DNA of 64,000 nt from NCBI RefSeq assembly GCF_041261445.1, contig NZ_JBGCCU010000037.1, positions 1-64,000 on the forward strand, in the 5' to 3' direction. Within the stretch, counting starts at the first letter, position 1. The number at the start of each line of letters is the position of its first letter. Source of the stretch: Catenulispora sp. EB89. Its GTDB lineage: Bacteria; Actinomycetota; Actinomycetes; Streptomycetales; Catenulisporaceae. The notes beneath the pieces were generated by a model. The model was not told the origin of the DNA. It saw only the letters and a program-made list of their open reading frames with translations, and did not search any database. Of the stretch, positions 51,001-58,315 are shown piece by piece. A program made the position numbers and the translations under genes.

Positions 51001-51915
51001 AGCGTGATCGGCGCCGGGGACGTGCTGCTCATGACCGACGACCCAGATCTGGGCATCAGTCTGGAGTTCGACGACCCCGCGCACATCTCAGGGGTCTACT
51101 TCGCCCGCGAATACACCACCGCGACACTGAGAATCGCGTCCGGCTTCGGCACCGGAACGGTATTCGTCGACGGCAACCCGCCGATGACGATCCGGCGGAG
51201 CGACACCGAGCAGGTGATCGCCCTGCCCGGCGGCCGACACCTGCTGGAGTTCGCCCACGGACTGCCGCGTCCGCTCCCGCCGCGCGTACTGCGCACAGCG
51301 AACAGCAGCGAGAGCGCGGTCGTGGAGTTCGAAGAGGTGCCGGCCGCGGAGTCCTACGTCATCCAGCTGTCGAGGGACGGCGGCACACACTGGGAGACCT
51401 CCGGTGCGGCCCGGCAAAGCCCTTTCACCTTGCACGGCCTGGACAACGGCACGAAGTACCACGTCCGCGTGGTCGCCACCAACGCCGACCAGATCAGCGA
51501 TCCCGGCCCGGACTATCCGGTCTACGTCGACGACAAGCGGCCACCGGCGCCGGACGGCCTGCGGCTCCATCTCGGCGGCGAGTACGTCGACGCTTCCTGG
51601 GGCGAGGTCCTTGGTGCTTCGCGCTACCGCTTGTACCGTCGGTTGAAGGGCGATCTCGGCTATCGGGAGGTGTTCGCAGGGCTGGCGTTCGAGTTCCGGG
51701 ACACCGAACCGGACACGGACCGCGTCTACGAGTACGCCGTCGCCGCCGAGAACGGCAACGGCATCGGTCCGGAGTCCACCCCGATCGACACCGACGCCGC
51801 GAGCCCGCGGTTCTGGGAGCCCCCGATCAAGGGCTTCCGGCGTCAGCACACGTACAACCAACCTCCCTACACGCCGGACCCGATCGTCCCCGAATCCTAT
51901 GGGGAGGCGTTGTGA
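48052..51915 (+). CDS. large lyase-like polysaccharide-processing protein, family unassigned
   Basis: 1287 residues. Residues 1-105 look like a RIFT-barrel head (VEFVLRDLIDHPEFAWPRTLVRYPV). A beta-sandwich (about 110-390) follows, then an alpha/alpha toroid (about 445-680, rich in helices such as DRRRVEALLLLCAYVSANEEM), a heparinase II/III-like beta-sandwich (about 690-1000, KYTGYGITLRADVCEESEVAVFLQQ), and two FN3-like domains (about 1080-1160 and 1165-1250). The order recalls PcRGLX/YetA-type exo-lyases and heparinase-like lyases, but I cannot assign a family or catalytic residues. No signal peptide is seen although FN3 domains are typical of exported enzymes. It contains a TTA codon at 50047-50049 (residue 666). 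Coupled on both sides by 4-bp overlaps. Confidence 0.75.
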   Translation: MSRVWGARDEQVEFVLRDLIDHPEFAWPRTLVRYPVRWETASVRAEDLRLVDGNGAPIPFQLTESTESDGYLATATVCFFAELGPGQSHRFTLSADAALPRAQAAAVTVASTDDDITLDSGALRVRLPARLSADGTAPGPITHFDRGSGWIGTSTITVPAATKDSGSGSGIVSGADPVSGSVERIESRVLEAGPLFVDCEVLYSFSGGAHYTAVIRALSGCDFVELSETMSDGLDATLDMTWTGVFPTHRFSSAWPHEQGRAWLGIDDPIVLGGGGEDPNFSGPGGTEDPSVDMMFTVGPYAPSFAWDIRPHAAFWDERSGDACGVFIRDHAQWDDRLYALWASSDRLQLHFRHTDGVLHWTWPLRPGTRATGIAFYDHARDLESNDAHYQSSYARDLHHWQGTLSLDRVKDWQLEYTGSRPDPIATEGEFASADDFLKAFFAGDEGPRLIARGVNEVGGYLNILQRPLYDRFLDGYDRHRESLSPEDRRRVEALLLLCAYVSANEEMTPLLRMFGGHPNFHADGVAALGALAWAFPDHADAPAWKDRFEKVAELLGRTFTRPALTGYQAAGGRWTESIATYTWAFLRPMTLGNALARRADGRNRLTTPEYAALGRWLVDALTTPIATPEGPLRMHPAQGAHAFWPRRSPIELRRLAETLRNYEPLVAEHLIWGSDETAKGLDVRPGMPDPWRPLVETAGNTGTNPRLRSSKYTGYGITLRADVCEESEVAVFLQQVDHGPNYRWGIADDNGSGHIYYYADGRAWSGHGPEDAGDRRVPDGTFATSCAVWKDGAFRAIGQNVLSRPFYDLGWAQYAEIVPHPKGPVAKEYRSRSVLLMGSDYIAVHDAFAPKQRMVWTWSTLAAATGHDANSFAELPDRMPAVHMLSDVPFVDEIRTSTSQIRRWEGTDTDVLAVVSHRSDVAADARPWGARIRGPHGVDHVFRADGTAGEVDYAADGLRFTGTVGAIRVGDDGSTRLALFHGSVIGAGDVLLMTDDPDLGISLEFDDPAHISGVYFAREYTTATLRIASGFGTGTVFVDGNPPMTIRRSDTEQVIALPGGRHLLEFAHGLPRPLPPRVLRTANSSESAVVEFEEVPAAESYVIQLSRDGGTHWETSGAARQSPFTLHGLDNGTKYHVRVVATNADQISDPGPDYPVYVDDKRPPAPDGLRLHLGGEYVDASWGEVLGASRYRLYRRLKGDLGYREVFAGLAFEFRDTEPDTDRVYEYAVAAENGNGIGPESTPIDTDAASPRFWEPPIKGFRRQHTYNQPPYTPDPIVPESYGEAL

Positions 51916-52718
51916 GCGAACGGATCCTGATCACCGGCGCGGCCGGACGTGTCGGCAGTGCGCTGCGTCCACTGCTGGCGCGGCCCGGACGGGTACTGCG
52001 GCTGCTGGACGTCAACCCGGTGCCGCCCGGCGACGACGGGGCGGAGATCGTGAAGGCCTCCATCACCGACCCGGAAGCGCTCGCCGAGGCCTGCGCCGGC
52101 GTGGACGCCGTGGTACACCTCGGCGGCAAACCCGGCGAGGGGACCTGGGAAGAGCTGGCCGAGGTGAACGTCGAGGGCACCCGGACCGTACTGGACGCCG
52201 TGGTACAGCAGGGGGTACCGCGGGCCGTACTGGCGTCGAGCATCCACGCCGCCGGATTCTGGACGCGCGACGACGTCGGGCCGGACGGACTGCTGCCGGC
52301 CGGCGTCAGCCCGCGCCCGGACACGTACTACGGCGTCAGCAAGGCGGCGGTGGAGGCGCTGGGCAGCCTGTACCACGACCGCTTCGGGATCGATGTCAGT
52401 TGTCTGCGACTCGGTGCCTACCGTCCCGAGCCCCGGTCGATCATCGACCTCGCGGTGTGGATCTCACACGGGGACGGCGCGCGCCTGGTCGAGGCGTGCC
52501 TGGCCGCGCCGGCCCCGGCCGCCTTCCGTGTGTTGTGGGGCATCTCGGCGAACACCCGGGGCTGGTTCTCCCTGGCCGAGGGCGCGGCCATCGGCTACCA
52601 CCCCGAGGACGACGCCGAACGCTTCGTGGCCAGCATCCCCGACCTTGAGTCCTTCGACTGGTCGGCCTCGGCGCTGCACCGGGCCGGCGGCGGTTTCTGC
52701 GCCATGCCGCTGGGGTGA
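51912..52718 (+). CDS. udh: uronate dehydrogenase (NAD-dependent epimerase-fold)
   Basis: 268 residues. NAD-binding ITGAAGRVGS at the N-terminus, VVHLGGKPGEGTWEEL in the mid region, catalytic Y140-x3-K144 (YGVSK), and the late GYHPEDDAERF signature seen in uronate dehydrogenases. The enzyme oxidises D-galacturonate or D-glucuronate to the aldaro-lactone, which the SMP-30 lactonase of this locus could open. GTG 51912 overlaps the stop of the lyase-like gene. Confidence 0.88.
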   Translation: MSERILITGAAGRVGSALRPLLARPGRVLRLLDVNPVPPGDDGAEIVKASITDPEALAEACAGVDAVVHLGGKPGEGTWEELAEVNVEGTRTVLDAVVQQGVPRAVLASSIHAAGFWTRDDVGPDGLLPAGVSPRPDTYYGVSKAAVEALGSLYHDRFGIDVSCLRLGAYRPEPRSIIDLAVWISHGDGARLVEACLAAPAPAAFRVLWGISANTRGWFSLAEGAAIGYHPEDDAERFVASIPDLESFDWSASALHRAGGGFCAMPLG

Positions 52719-52787
52719 TCGGGTCATCCGGCGGCTTCTGACTCCCCTCGGCGCGTGTCCGGGGGGACCTGGAAAGGACGAACGACT

Positions 52788-53597
52788 GTGGAAGAGCACG
52801 CGGGGCGGGTCGCCCTGGTCACCGGCGGGGCGAGCGGGATCGGCCGGGCCACGGCCGAGCTGCTCGCCGCCGCCGGGGCCGCGGTGGCGGTCAACGGGCT
52901 GCGGGAGGGCGACGCGGCCGAGACCGTCGAGGCGATCGCCGCGGCCGGCGGGCAGGCCATCCCGGTGATCGCAGACGTCTGTGACGCCTCGGCGCTCGCG
53001 GCGGCGGTCGAGGCGACCGTCGCCGCCTTCGGCCGGCTGGACGTGCTGGTCACCTCGGCGGGCATCCAGCGGTACGGGACCGTCGCCGACACCGAGGAGA
53101 AGACCTGGGACGAGGTCTTCGCGGTCAACGTCAAGGGGGTGTTCCTGGCGGCCCGCGCCGCGCTGCCGTACCTGCGGCGCTCCGGGGACGGGGCGATCGT
53201 GGTGGTGTCGTCGGTGCAGGCGGTGGCGACGCAGGCGAACGTCGCGGCGTACACGGCGGGCAAGGGCGCGTTGGGAGCGCTGGTGCGGTCGATGGCGATC
53301 GACGAGGCGCCGTACGGGGTGCGGGTGAACGCCGTGTGCCCGGGGTCGGTCGACACCCCGATGCTGCGGCACTCGGCGCGGCTGTTCAGCGACGGGACGC
53401 CGGCTGGCGTCGACGCGCTGCTGGCCCAGTGGGGGCGCGCGCATCCGCTGGGCCGGATCGCGCAGCCACTGGAGGTCGCGGAGGTGGTGGCGTTCCTGGC
53501 GGGGCGCCGCGCCGGGTTCGTGACCGGCGCCGACATCCGCGTGGACGGCGGACTGCTCGCGTCGCTGGCCGTCGCGCTGCCGGACGACGGGGAGTAG
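52788..53597 (+). CDS. SDR-family oxidoreductase
   Basis: 269 residues, a classical short-chain dehydrogenase: TGGASGIGRA, NVKGVF, catalytic Ser in VVSSVQAV and YTAGK, and a C-terminal GADIRVDGG. It sits directly before an UxuA-type mannonate dehydratase, so reduction of fructuronate to mannonate or oxidation of a related sugar acid is a reasonable guess. The GTG at 52788 follows AAAGGA; an upstream ATG at 52755 has no ribosome site. Confidence 0.87.
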   Translation: MEEHAGRVALVTGGASGIGRATAELLAAAGAAVAVNGLREGDAAETVEAIAAAGGQAIPVIADVCDASALAAAVEATVAAFGRLDVLVTSAGIQRYGTVADTEEKTWDEVFAVNVKGVFLAARAALPYLRRSGDGAIVVVSSVQAVATQANVAAYTAGKGALGALVRSMAIDEAPYGVRVNAVCPGSVDTPMLRHSARLFSDGTPAGVDALLAQWGRAHPLGRIAQPLEVAEVVAFLAGRRAGFVTGADIRVDGGLLASLAVALPDDGE

Positions 53598-53602
53598 CGC
53601 CG

Positions 53603-54634
53603 ATGCGGGTGGCGGTGGGGCACGTCGACGAGTACGACGAGCGGACGGCGCGGTTCGCGCATCAGCTGGGATTGCGGAGTGTGCAGCTCCACACGCCGAG
53701 CAATCTCGTTGGCGCTGAAGGGTTCTGGTCCGAGGCGGAACTCAAGGCTCTGCGAGAGCGGATCGAGGGCGACGGGCTGCGGTTGGAGGGGCTGGAGAAC
53801 GTGCCGGCCGCGCACTTCGCGCTGATCCAGCGCGGGGCGCCGGGCCGGGACGAGCAGATCGAGAACTACCGGCGGACGATTCGGAACATGGCCGCCGCCG
53901 GCATCCCGATCCTGGGGCACCACTGGATGCCGACGTATGTGTGGCGGACGTCGATGGACGCGCCGGGGCGCGGTGGGACGCAGGTGACGTCGTTCGATCT
54001 GGCCGACGCGGGCGCCGGGAACGCGCTGGCGGCGTACAAGCTGACGCCGGAAGAGCCGATCGATCCTTTGCTGAGTGTCGACGACATGTGGGCCAACTAC
54101 CAGTATTTTCTCGACGCGGTGCTGCCGGTCGCCGAGGAGGTCGGAGTCCGGCTGAGTCTGCACCCTGATGATCCGCCGGTCGCCGAGCCGTTGGGCGGCG
54201 CGGCGCGGATCTTCACGTCCCCGGCGGCGCTGGCCGAGGCACGGGACCGGGCGCGCGGGAGCCGCGCGTGGGGGCTGACGCTGTGCACGGGGTCGGTGTC
54301 GGCGATGGCCGGGGCGGCGAACGTCACGGAGGTCATCGACCTGCTGGCGCCGAGCGGACACATCGCCTACGTGCACTTCCGGGACGTGCGCGGGACGGTG
54401 CCGGCGTTCGCGGAGTGCTTCCTCGGCGAGGGGAACTTCCATCCGCCGAGCATCCTGCGGCGGCTGCACAAGGCCGGGTTCGACGGGTTCGTCATCGACG
54501 ACCACGTTCCCGCCATGGTCGGGGACGTGGCGACGTGGGGCGACACGTCGTCGGACGCCTATTGCAGCCGGGGGCGGGCGCACGAGTTGGGGTACATCTC
54601 AGGGATCGTCGATGCGCTGGGCATCGGGGGTTAG
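53603..54634 (+). CDS. uxuA: mannonate dehydratase (UxuA family)
   Basis: 343 residues, TIM-barrel fold of xylose-isomerase type. Recognisable stretches are GIPILGHHWMPTYVWRTS, VRLSLHPDDPP, LTLCTGSVSAMAG, YVHFRDVRGTVPAFAECFLGEGN and FVIDDHVPAM, with the Mn-binding His/Cys/His/Asp set at HPDD, LCTG, HFRD and IDDH. It dehydrates D-mannonate to 2-keto-3-deoxygluconate. Only 5 bp separate it from the SDR gene. It is the last gene of the plus-strand unit. It is unrelated in sequence to the ManD protein at 43386, so the locus has two candidate dehydratases of different fold families. Confidence 0.9.
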   Translation: MRVAVGHVDEYDERTARFAHQLGLRSVQLHTPSNLVGAEGFWSEAELKALRERIEGDGLRLEGLENVPAAHFALIQRGAPGRDEQIENYRRTIRNMAAAGIPILGHHWMPTYVWRTSMDAPGRGGTQVTSFDLADAGAGNALAAYKLTPEEPIDPLLSVDDMWANYQYFLDAVLPVAEEVGVRLSLHPDDPPVAEPLGGAARIFTSPAALAEARDRARGSRAWGLTLCTGSVSAMAGAANVTEVIDLLAPSGHIAYVHFRDVRGTVPAFAECFLGEGNFHPPSILRRLHKAGFDGFVIDDHVPAMVGDVATWGDTSSDAYCSRGRAHELGYISGIVDALGIGG

Positions 54635-54673
54635 GGCCTGCGTCGCGACTCCCGGCACGTTCGCGGCAGGTTG

Positions 54674-54716
54674 CCGGCAAGTGGTTCCCGGCAGCTTCCC
54701 GGCAAGTGGTTCCCGG
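54674..54716. repeat. 18-bp direct repeat, 25-bp period
   Basis: CCGGCAAGTGGTTCCCGG occurs exactly at 54674-54691 and 54699-54716, with a looser copy just upstream. It lies between the convergent UxuA and NUDIX genes. Role unknown. Confidence 0.8.
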
Positions 54717-54792
54717 ACGTCGCCCTCGGGCTGGACGGCGTCCGGTCGCCGCTGTATCTATACCAGGGCCACCTGTAGTTCGAACACGCTTA

Positions 54793-55836
54793 TCAGTTTT
54801 CTGTTTCCGGTTCCGCCTTGTCCCACGCGGCCTCGAAGACGGCGCGGTCCACCTCGGCCCGGCCCAGGACCGGGTCGTAGAGGTCGTAGGGCGGGTTGAC
54901 GGGCCACTCCCCGATCTTCTCGCGGGAGCCGTCGGCGTGCTCGACGACCTGGCGGGTGCGGTAGCCGTCCTCCCGGAGTTCCAGGAGATAGACGTCCTCC
55001 TCCCAGGGCTGGCGGACGTAGACCGTGCCGCGGCCGACGAGCGCGCCGAAGCCCGGCTGGCCGCGCTGCTCGTCCCGGGTGGCCTTGAAGCCGGTCAACG
55101 GGTTCTCGCCGGAAGCGTCGATGTCGATCTCCATCAGCTTCCAGTCCGCGACCCGGCTGATGGTCTCGCTCGCCGTCACGACGACGACGTCCGCGACCCG
55201 CTCCTTGATCTCCTTGGCACTGCGGGCCGTGACCCACCACCACAGGCCGCCCATGCCGTAGTCGTGGCAGACGAGGTAGCGATCCTTCTCACCGTCCCGG
55301 TACCCCTCCGGCGAGGGGTCGTCGACCGGGAGGCCGAGCTCCTCCCCGGCCCGTAACGCCGCCTTCGCCTGGGCCGCGCCGGTCTCGTGCCAGTGCAGGA
55401 GCTCCGGCGCACGCGCCAGACCGGTCATGAAGCGGCGGTTGGTGCGCCCGTTGTCGGGGTCGGGTCCGATGGGCTCGTACGCGATGATCGGCGCGGCGTA
55501 ACGGAGTTGGGCATACGGTTCGGGGCGCTTGGCCAGCCAGGTGACGACTTGATGGCCCAGATAGACGGCCCGCTCGGTGTCGATCCGGATCTGGGACTCC
55601 TCCATCGCCTCGCGGGCGGCGGTCTTCAGCGGATCCCCGCCGTCCTCCGGCTCCGGGCGGCCGCCGGGGAGCGTGTAGCGGCGCGGGTGCTGCGGACCGC
55701 GGTCCTGGATCAGGACGCGGCCGTCGTCGGGGTCGAGCGCCCAGACGTAGGCCTGCACGACCGGCATGCCCGGCGGGACCGGCGCCTCGTGCCAGGTGAT
55801 GTGCGGCTGTTCCTCGGGATGTTCCTCGGCGTCCAT
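54793..55836 (-). CDS. NUDIX hydrolase with long C-terminal domain
   Basis: 347 residues. The NUDIX domain is residues 22-140, and its box runs GGRPEPEDGGDPLKTAAREAMEES, close to the GX5EX7REUXEEXGU pattern but with a different insertion before the REAMEES part. Such enzymes hydrolyse nucleoside diphosphates linked to another moiety. Residues 150-345 form a second, uncharacterised domain (DRYLVCHDYGMGGLWWWVTARSAKEI, FGALVGRGTVYVRQPWEEDVYLLELREDGY) that I cannot name. Divergent from a membrane protein gene; convergent with uxuA. Confidence 0.75.
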   Translation of the reverse strand: MDAEEHPEEQPHITWHEAPVPPGMPVVQAYVWALDPDDGRVLIQDRGPQHPRRYTLPGGRPEPEDGGDPLKTAAREAMEESQIRIDTERAVYLGHQVVTWLAKRPEPYAQLRYAAPIIAYEPIGPDPDNGRTNRRFMTGLARAPELLHWHETGAAQAKAALRAGEELGLPVDDPSPEGYRDGEKDRYLVCHDYGMGGLWWWVTARSAKEIKERVADVVVVTASETISRVADWKLMEIDIDASGENPLTGFKATRDEQRGQPGFGALVGRGTVYVRQPWEEDVYLLELREDGYRTRQVVEHADGSREKIGEWPVNPPYDLYDPVLGRAEVDRAVFEAAWDKAEPETEN

Positions 55837-55917
55837 CGGTCCTCCATCCTCGGCTCGGAACCCCCATTGTCACCGGTGATCCGGCACCGGCCGAGGCGTT
55901 TCTGCCAAGCTCGGTGC

Positions 55918-56580
55918 ATGGCGATCGACAGCGCGGTCCGAGCGCTGGTCCGGGCGGCACGTGCCTACCCGCGCCGCAACCCCATGACGTTCGCGTATCT
56001 CCTGGTCATCCTCGCCGGCCTGCTGCTCCTGACGAAGATCCTCACCGGCCCGGCCGCAGACCACCTGAAGATCACGATCAGCACCAACCCGCACAACATG
56101 GCACACGCCCCACTGACGGTCCTGCTGGCCAGCCCCTTGGTCGCGGCCACCGACAGCGGCCTGCTCTCCCACCTTCTGATCATCGCAGGCGGCGTCGGCG
56201 TCTGCATGGCCGCACTCGAACGCCGCCTCGGCGCAGCGCGCACCGCCGCCGTCTTCCTCCTGGCGAACACCATCGCCACCGCCGTCACCACCAGCGTCGC
56301 CGCCGCCGCGATCCACTCCGGCCGCTACCCCGCGAAGTGGTGGGACGGCTACGACTACGGGATCAGCTACGGCGTGCTGGCGATCGCCGCGGCGGTGACA
56401 CCGCTGGTGCCGAGGGCGGCGCGGCTGCCGTGGGTGGCGGGGGTGTTCGCGTACCCGTTCGTCAGCGCGCAGTGGTTCGGGTTGCTGCCGAACTTCGCGA
56501 CGATCGGACACGAGACGGCGGCGGCTTTCGGGCTGGCGGCGGGGTACTTCCTGCTGCGACGTGCCACATCTTCTGGATGA
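55918..56580 (+). CDS. rhomboid-like integral membrane protein
   Basis: 220 residues with about six membrane helices. N-terminal arginine-rich amphipathic segment, then NPHNMAHAPLTVLLASPLV, typical of actinobacterial proteins annotated as rhomboid-like. No GxSG catalytic serine motif is visible, so protease activity is doubtful. No clear ribosome site precedes the ATG at 55918. Function unknown. Confidence 0.72.
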   Translation: MAIDSAVRALVRAARAYPRRNPMTFAYLLVILAGLLLLTKILTGPAADHLKITISTNPHNMAHAPLTVLLASPLVAATDSGLLSHLLIIAGGVGVCMAALERRLGAARTAAVFLLANTIATAVTTSVAAAAIHSGRYPAKWWDGYDYGISYGVLAIAAAVTPLVPRAARLPWVAGVFAYPFVSAQWFGLLPNFATIGHETAAAFGLAAGYFLLRRATSSG

Positions 56581-56622
56581 CTCCGCTCGCCCCTGTCAGT
56601 GCCGTGGCGGAGCATGGACCCC

Positions 56623-58203
56623 ATGCGCTTGCTCGATCTGGCGACCACGTCCGCGGCGGTCGCCGAGACCTCAGCCCGCTCGGCCAAGATCGCGCTGCTC
56701 GCCGAGCGGCTGCGGACGGCCGGGCCCGAGGAGATCACGGTCGCCGTCCACTACCTGTCCGGCGAGCTGCCGCAGCGGCAGATCGGCGTCGGCTGGGCGA
56801 CGCTGCGCGACCTGCCCGCGCCGGTGGCCGGGGTCGGCGCCGGGGCTGCCGCCGGGGCTGCTGCCGGGAATGCGGCCGGGGCCGGCGAGCTGGAGGTCGC
56901 CGAGGTCGACCGGATCCTCGACGAGGTCGGCGGCACGTCCGGCGCCGGTTCGCAGGCGCGCCGCCGCGAGCTCCTGACGGCGCTGTTCGCCCGCGCCACC
57001 GCCGAGGAGCAGTCCTTCCTCCGCCGCCTCCTCACCGGCGAGCTGCGGCAGGGGGCGCTGGACGGCGTCATGGCCGACGCGGTCGCCAAGGCCGCGGAGG
57101 TCCCGGCGGCCGAGGTGCGGCGCGCGGCGATGTTCGGCGGCGATCTGGCGGCGGCCGCGCGGACCGCGCTCCGGGACGGCGTGCCGGGGCTGCGCGAGGT
57201 CGGTCTGGTCGTCGGGCGTCCGATCCAGCCGATGCTGGCCGGGACGGCGGAAGACGTCCCCACGGCCCTGCAGAAGGCCGCCCCGGCGGCCCTGGAGTGG
57301 AAACTCGACGGAATCAGGGTCCAGATCCACCGCGACGGCGACCGCGTCCAGGTCTTCACCCGCAGCCTGGACGACATCACCGACCGGCTGCCGGAGGTGG
57401 TCGAACTGGCCCGTGCGCTCCCGGTGACCACGGCCGTCCTGGACGGCGAAGCACTGGCCCTGGCCCCCGACGGCCGCCCCCGGCCGTTCCAGGAGACCGC
57501 GAGCCGCACCGGCAGCCGCCGCGACGTCGCCAAGCTCCGCGAGCAGATCCCGCTGACCGTCTTCCTCTTCGACCTCCTGCACCTCGACGGCCGCGACCTG
57601 ATCGACCTGCCCTCCCACGAGCGCTCGGACCTGCTCGCCTCGATCGCCCCGCCGGACGCGCTGGCGCCGCGCCTGGTCACCGACGACCCGCAGGCCGCGG
57701 AGGCGTTCGCAAAGGACGCCCTGGACCGCGGCCACGAAGGCGTCGTCGTGAAGTCCCTCGACGCGCTCTACACCGCCGGCCGCCGCGGCTCGGGATGGCT
57801 GAAGGTCAAGCCGGTCCACACCCTCGACCTGGTGGTCGTCGCCGCGGAGTGGGGCCACGGCCGCCGCAGCGGATGGCTGAGCAACCTGCATCTGGCCGCG
57901 CGCGACCCGGAGAGCGGCGAGTTCGTGATGCTGGGCAAGACGTTCAAGGGCATGACCGACGAACTGCTCGCCTGGCAGACCGAGCGGCTGCGCGCGTTGC
58001 AGACGTCCGCCGACGACTGGACCGTGCGCGTGCGGCCGGAGCTGGTCGTCGAGGTGGCCTTCGACGGGGTGCAGCGCAGTTCGCGCTACCCCGGCGGCGT
58101 CACACTGCGATTCGCGCGGGTGGTGCGGTACCGGGAAGACAAGCGGGCTCAGGACGCTGACACGATCGACGCGGTGCGGGCGATCGGGCAAGCCGCCCAA
58201 TAA
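56623..58203 (+). CDS. ATP-dependent DNA ligase (LigB type)
   Basis: 526 residues. An N-terminal helical DNA-binding domain (about 1-200) is followed by the nucleotidyltransferase domain with adenylated K227 in [17 protein letters not shown] (motif III), GVVVKS (motif IV), GWLKVKP (motif V), and a C-terminal OB fold. The layout matches mycobacterial LigB-like non-essential ATP ligases, in addition to the NAD-dependent LigA expected elsewhere. ATG 56623 suits the GGCGGAG ribosome site; ATG 56614 is an alternative. Confidence 0.88.
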   Translation: MRLLDLATTSAAVAETSARSAKIALLAERLRTAGPEEITVAVHYLSGELPQRQIGVGWATLRDLPAPVAGVGAGAAAGAAAGNAAGAGELEVAEVDRILDEVGGTSGAGSQARRRELLTALFARATAEEQSFLRRLLTGELRQGALDGVMADAVAKAAEVPAAEVRRAAMFGGDLAAAARTALRDGVPGLREVGLVVGRPIQPMLAGTAEDVPTALQKAAPAALEWKLDGIRVQIHRDGDRVQVFTRSLDDITDRLPEVVELARALPVTTAVLDGEALALAPDGRPRPFQETASRTGSRRDVAKLREQIPLTVFLFDLLHLDGRDLIDLPSHERSDLLASIAPPDALAPRLVTDDPQAAEAFAKDALDRGHEGVVVKSLDALYTAGRRGSGWLKVKPVHTLDLVVVAAEWGHGRRSGWLSNLHLAARDPESGEFVMLGKTFKGMTDELLAWQTERLRALQTSADDWTVRVRPELVVEVAFDGVQRSSRYPGGVTLRFARVVRYREDKRAQDADTIDAVRAIGQAAQ

Positions 58204-58260
58204 CTTCTCCAGCTTCTTCTCCCCAGCTCCTCGAATAGTTCCAATAGTAGCGCCAGCGAT

Positions 58261-58289
58261 AGTATCCTGATCGAAAGTATCCGGATCGA
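58261..58289. repeat. tandem 15-bp direct repeat before the ATPase gene
   Basis: AGTATCCTGATCGA (58261-58274) and AGTATCCGGATCGA (58276-58289) differ by one base and lie 27 bp before the ATG. The surrounding stretch is AT-richer than its neighbours, so a promoter or operator is plausible. Confidence 0.5.
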
Positions 58290-58315
58290 CGACTGGACGC
58301 ACCGCAGGAGCCGCC

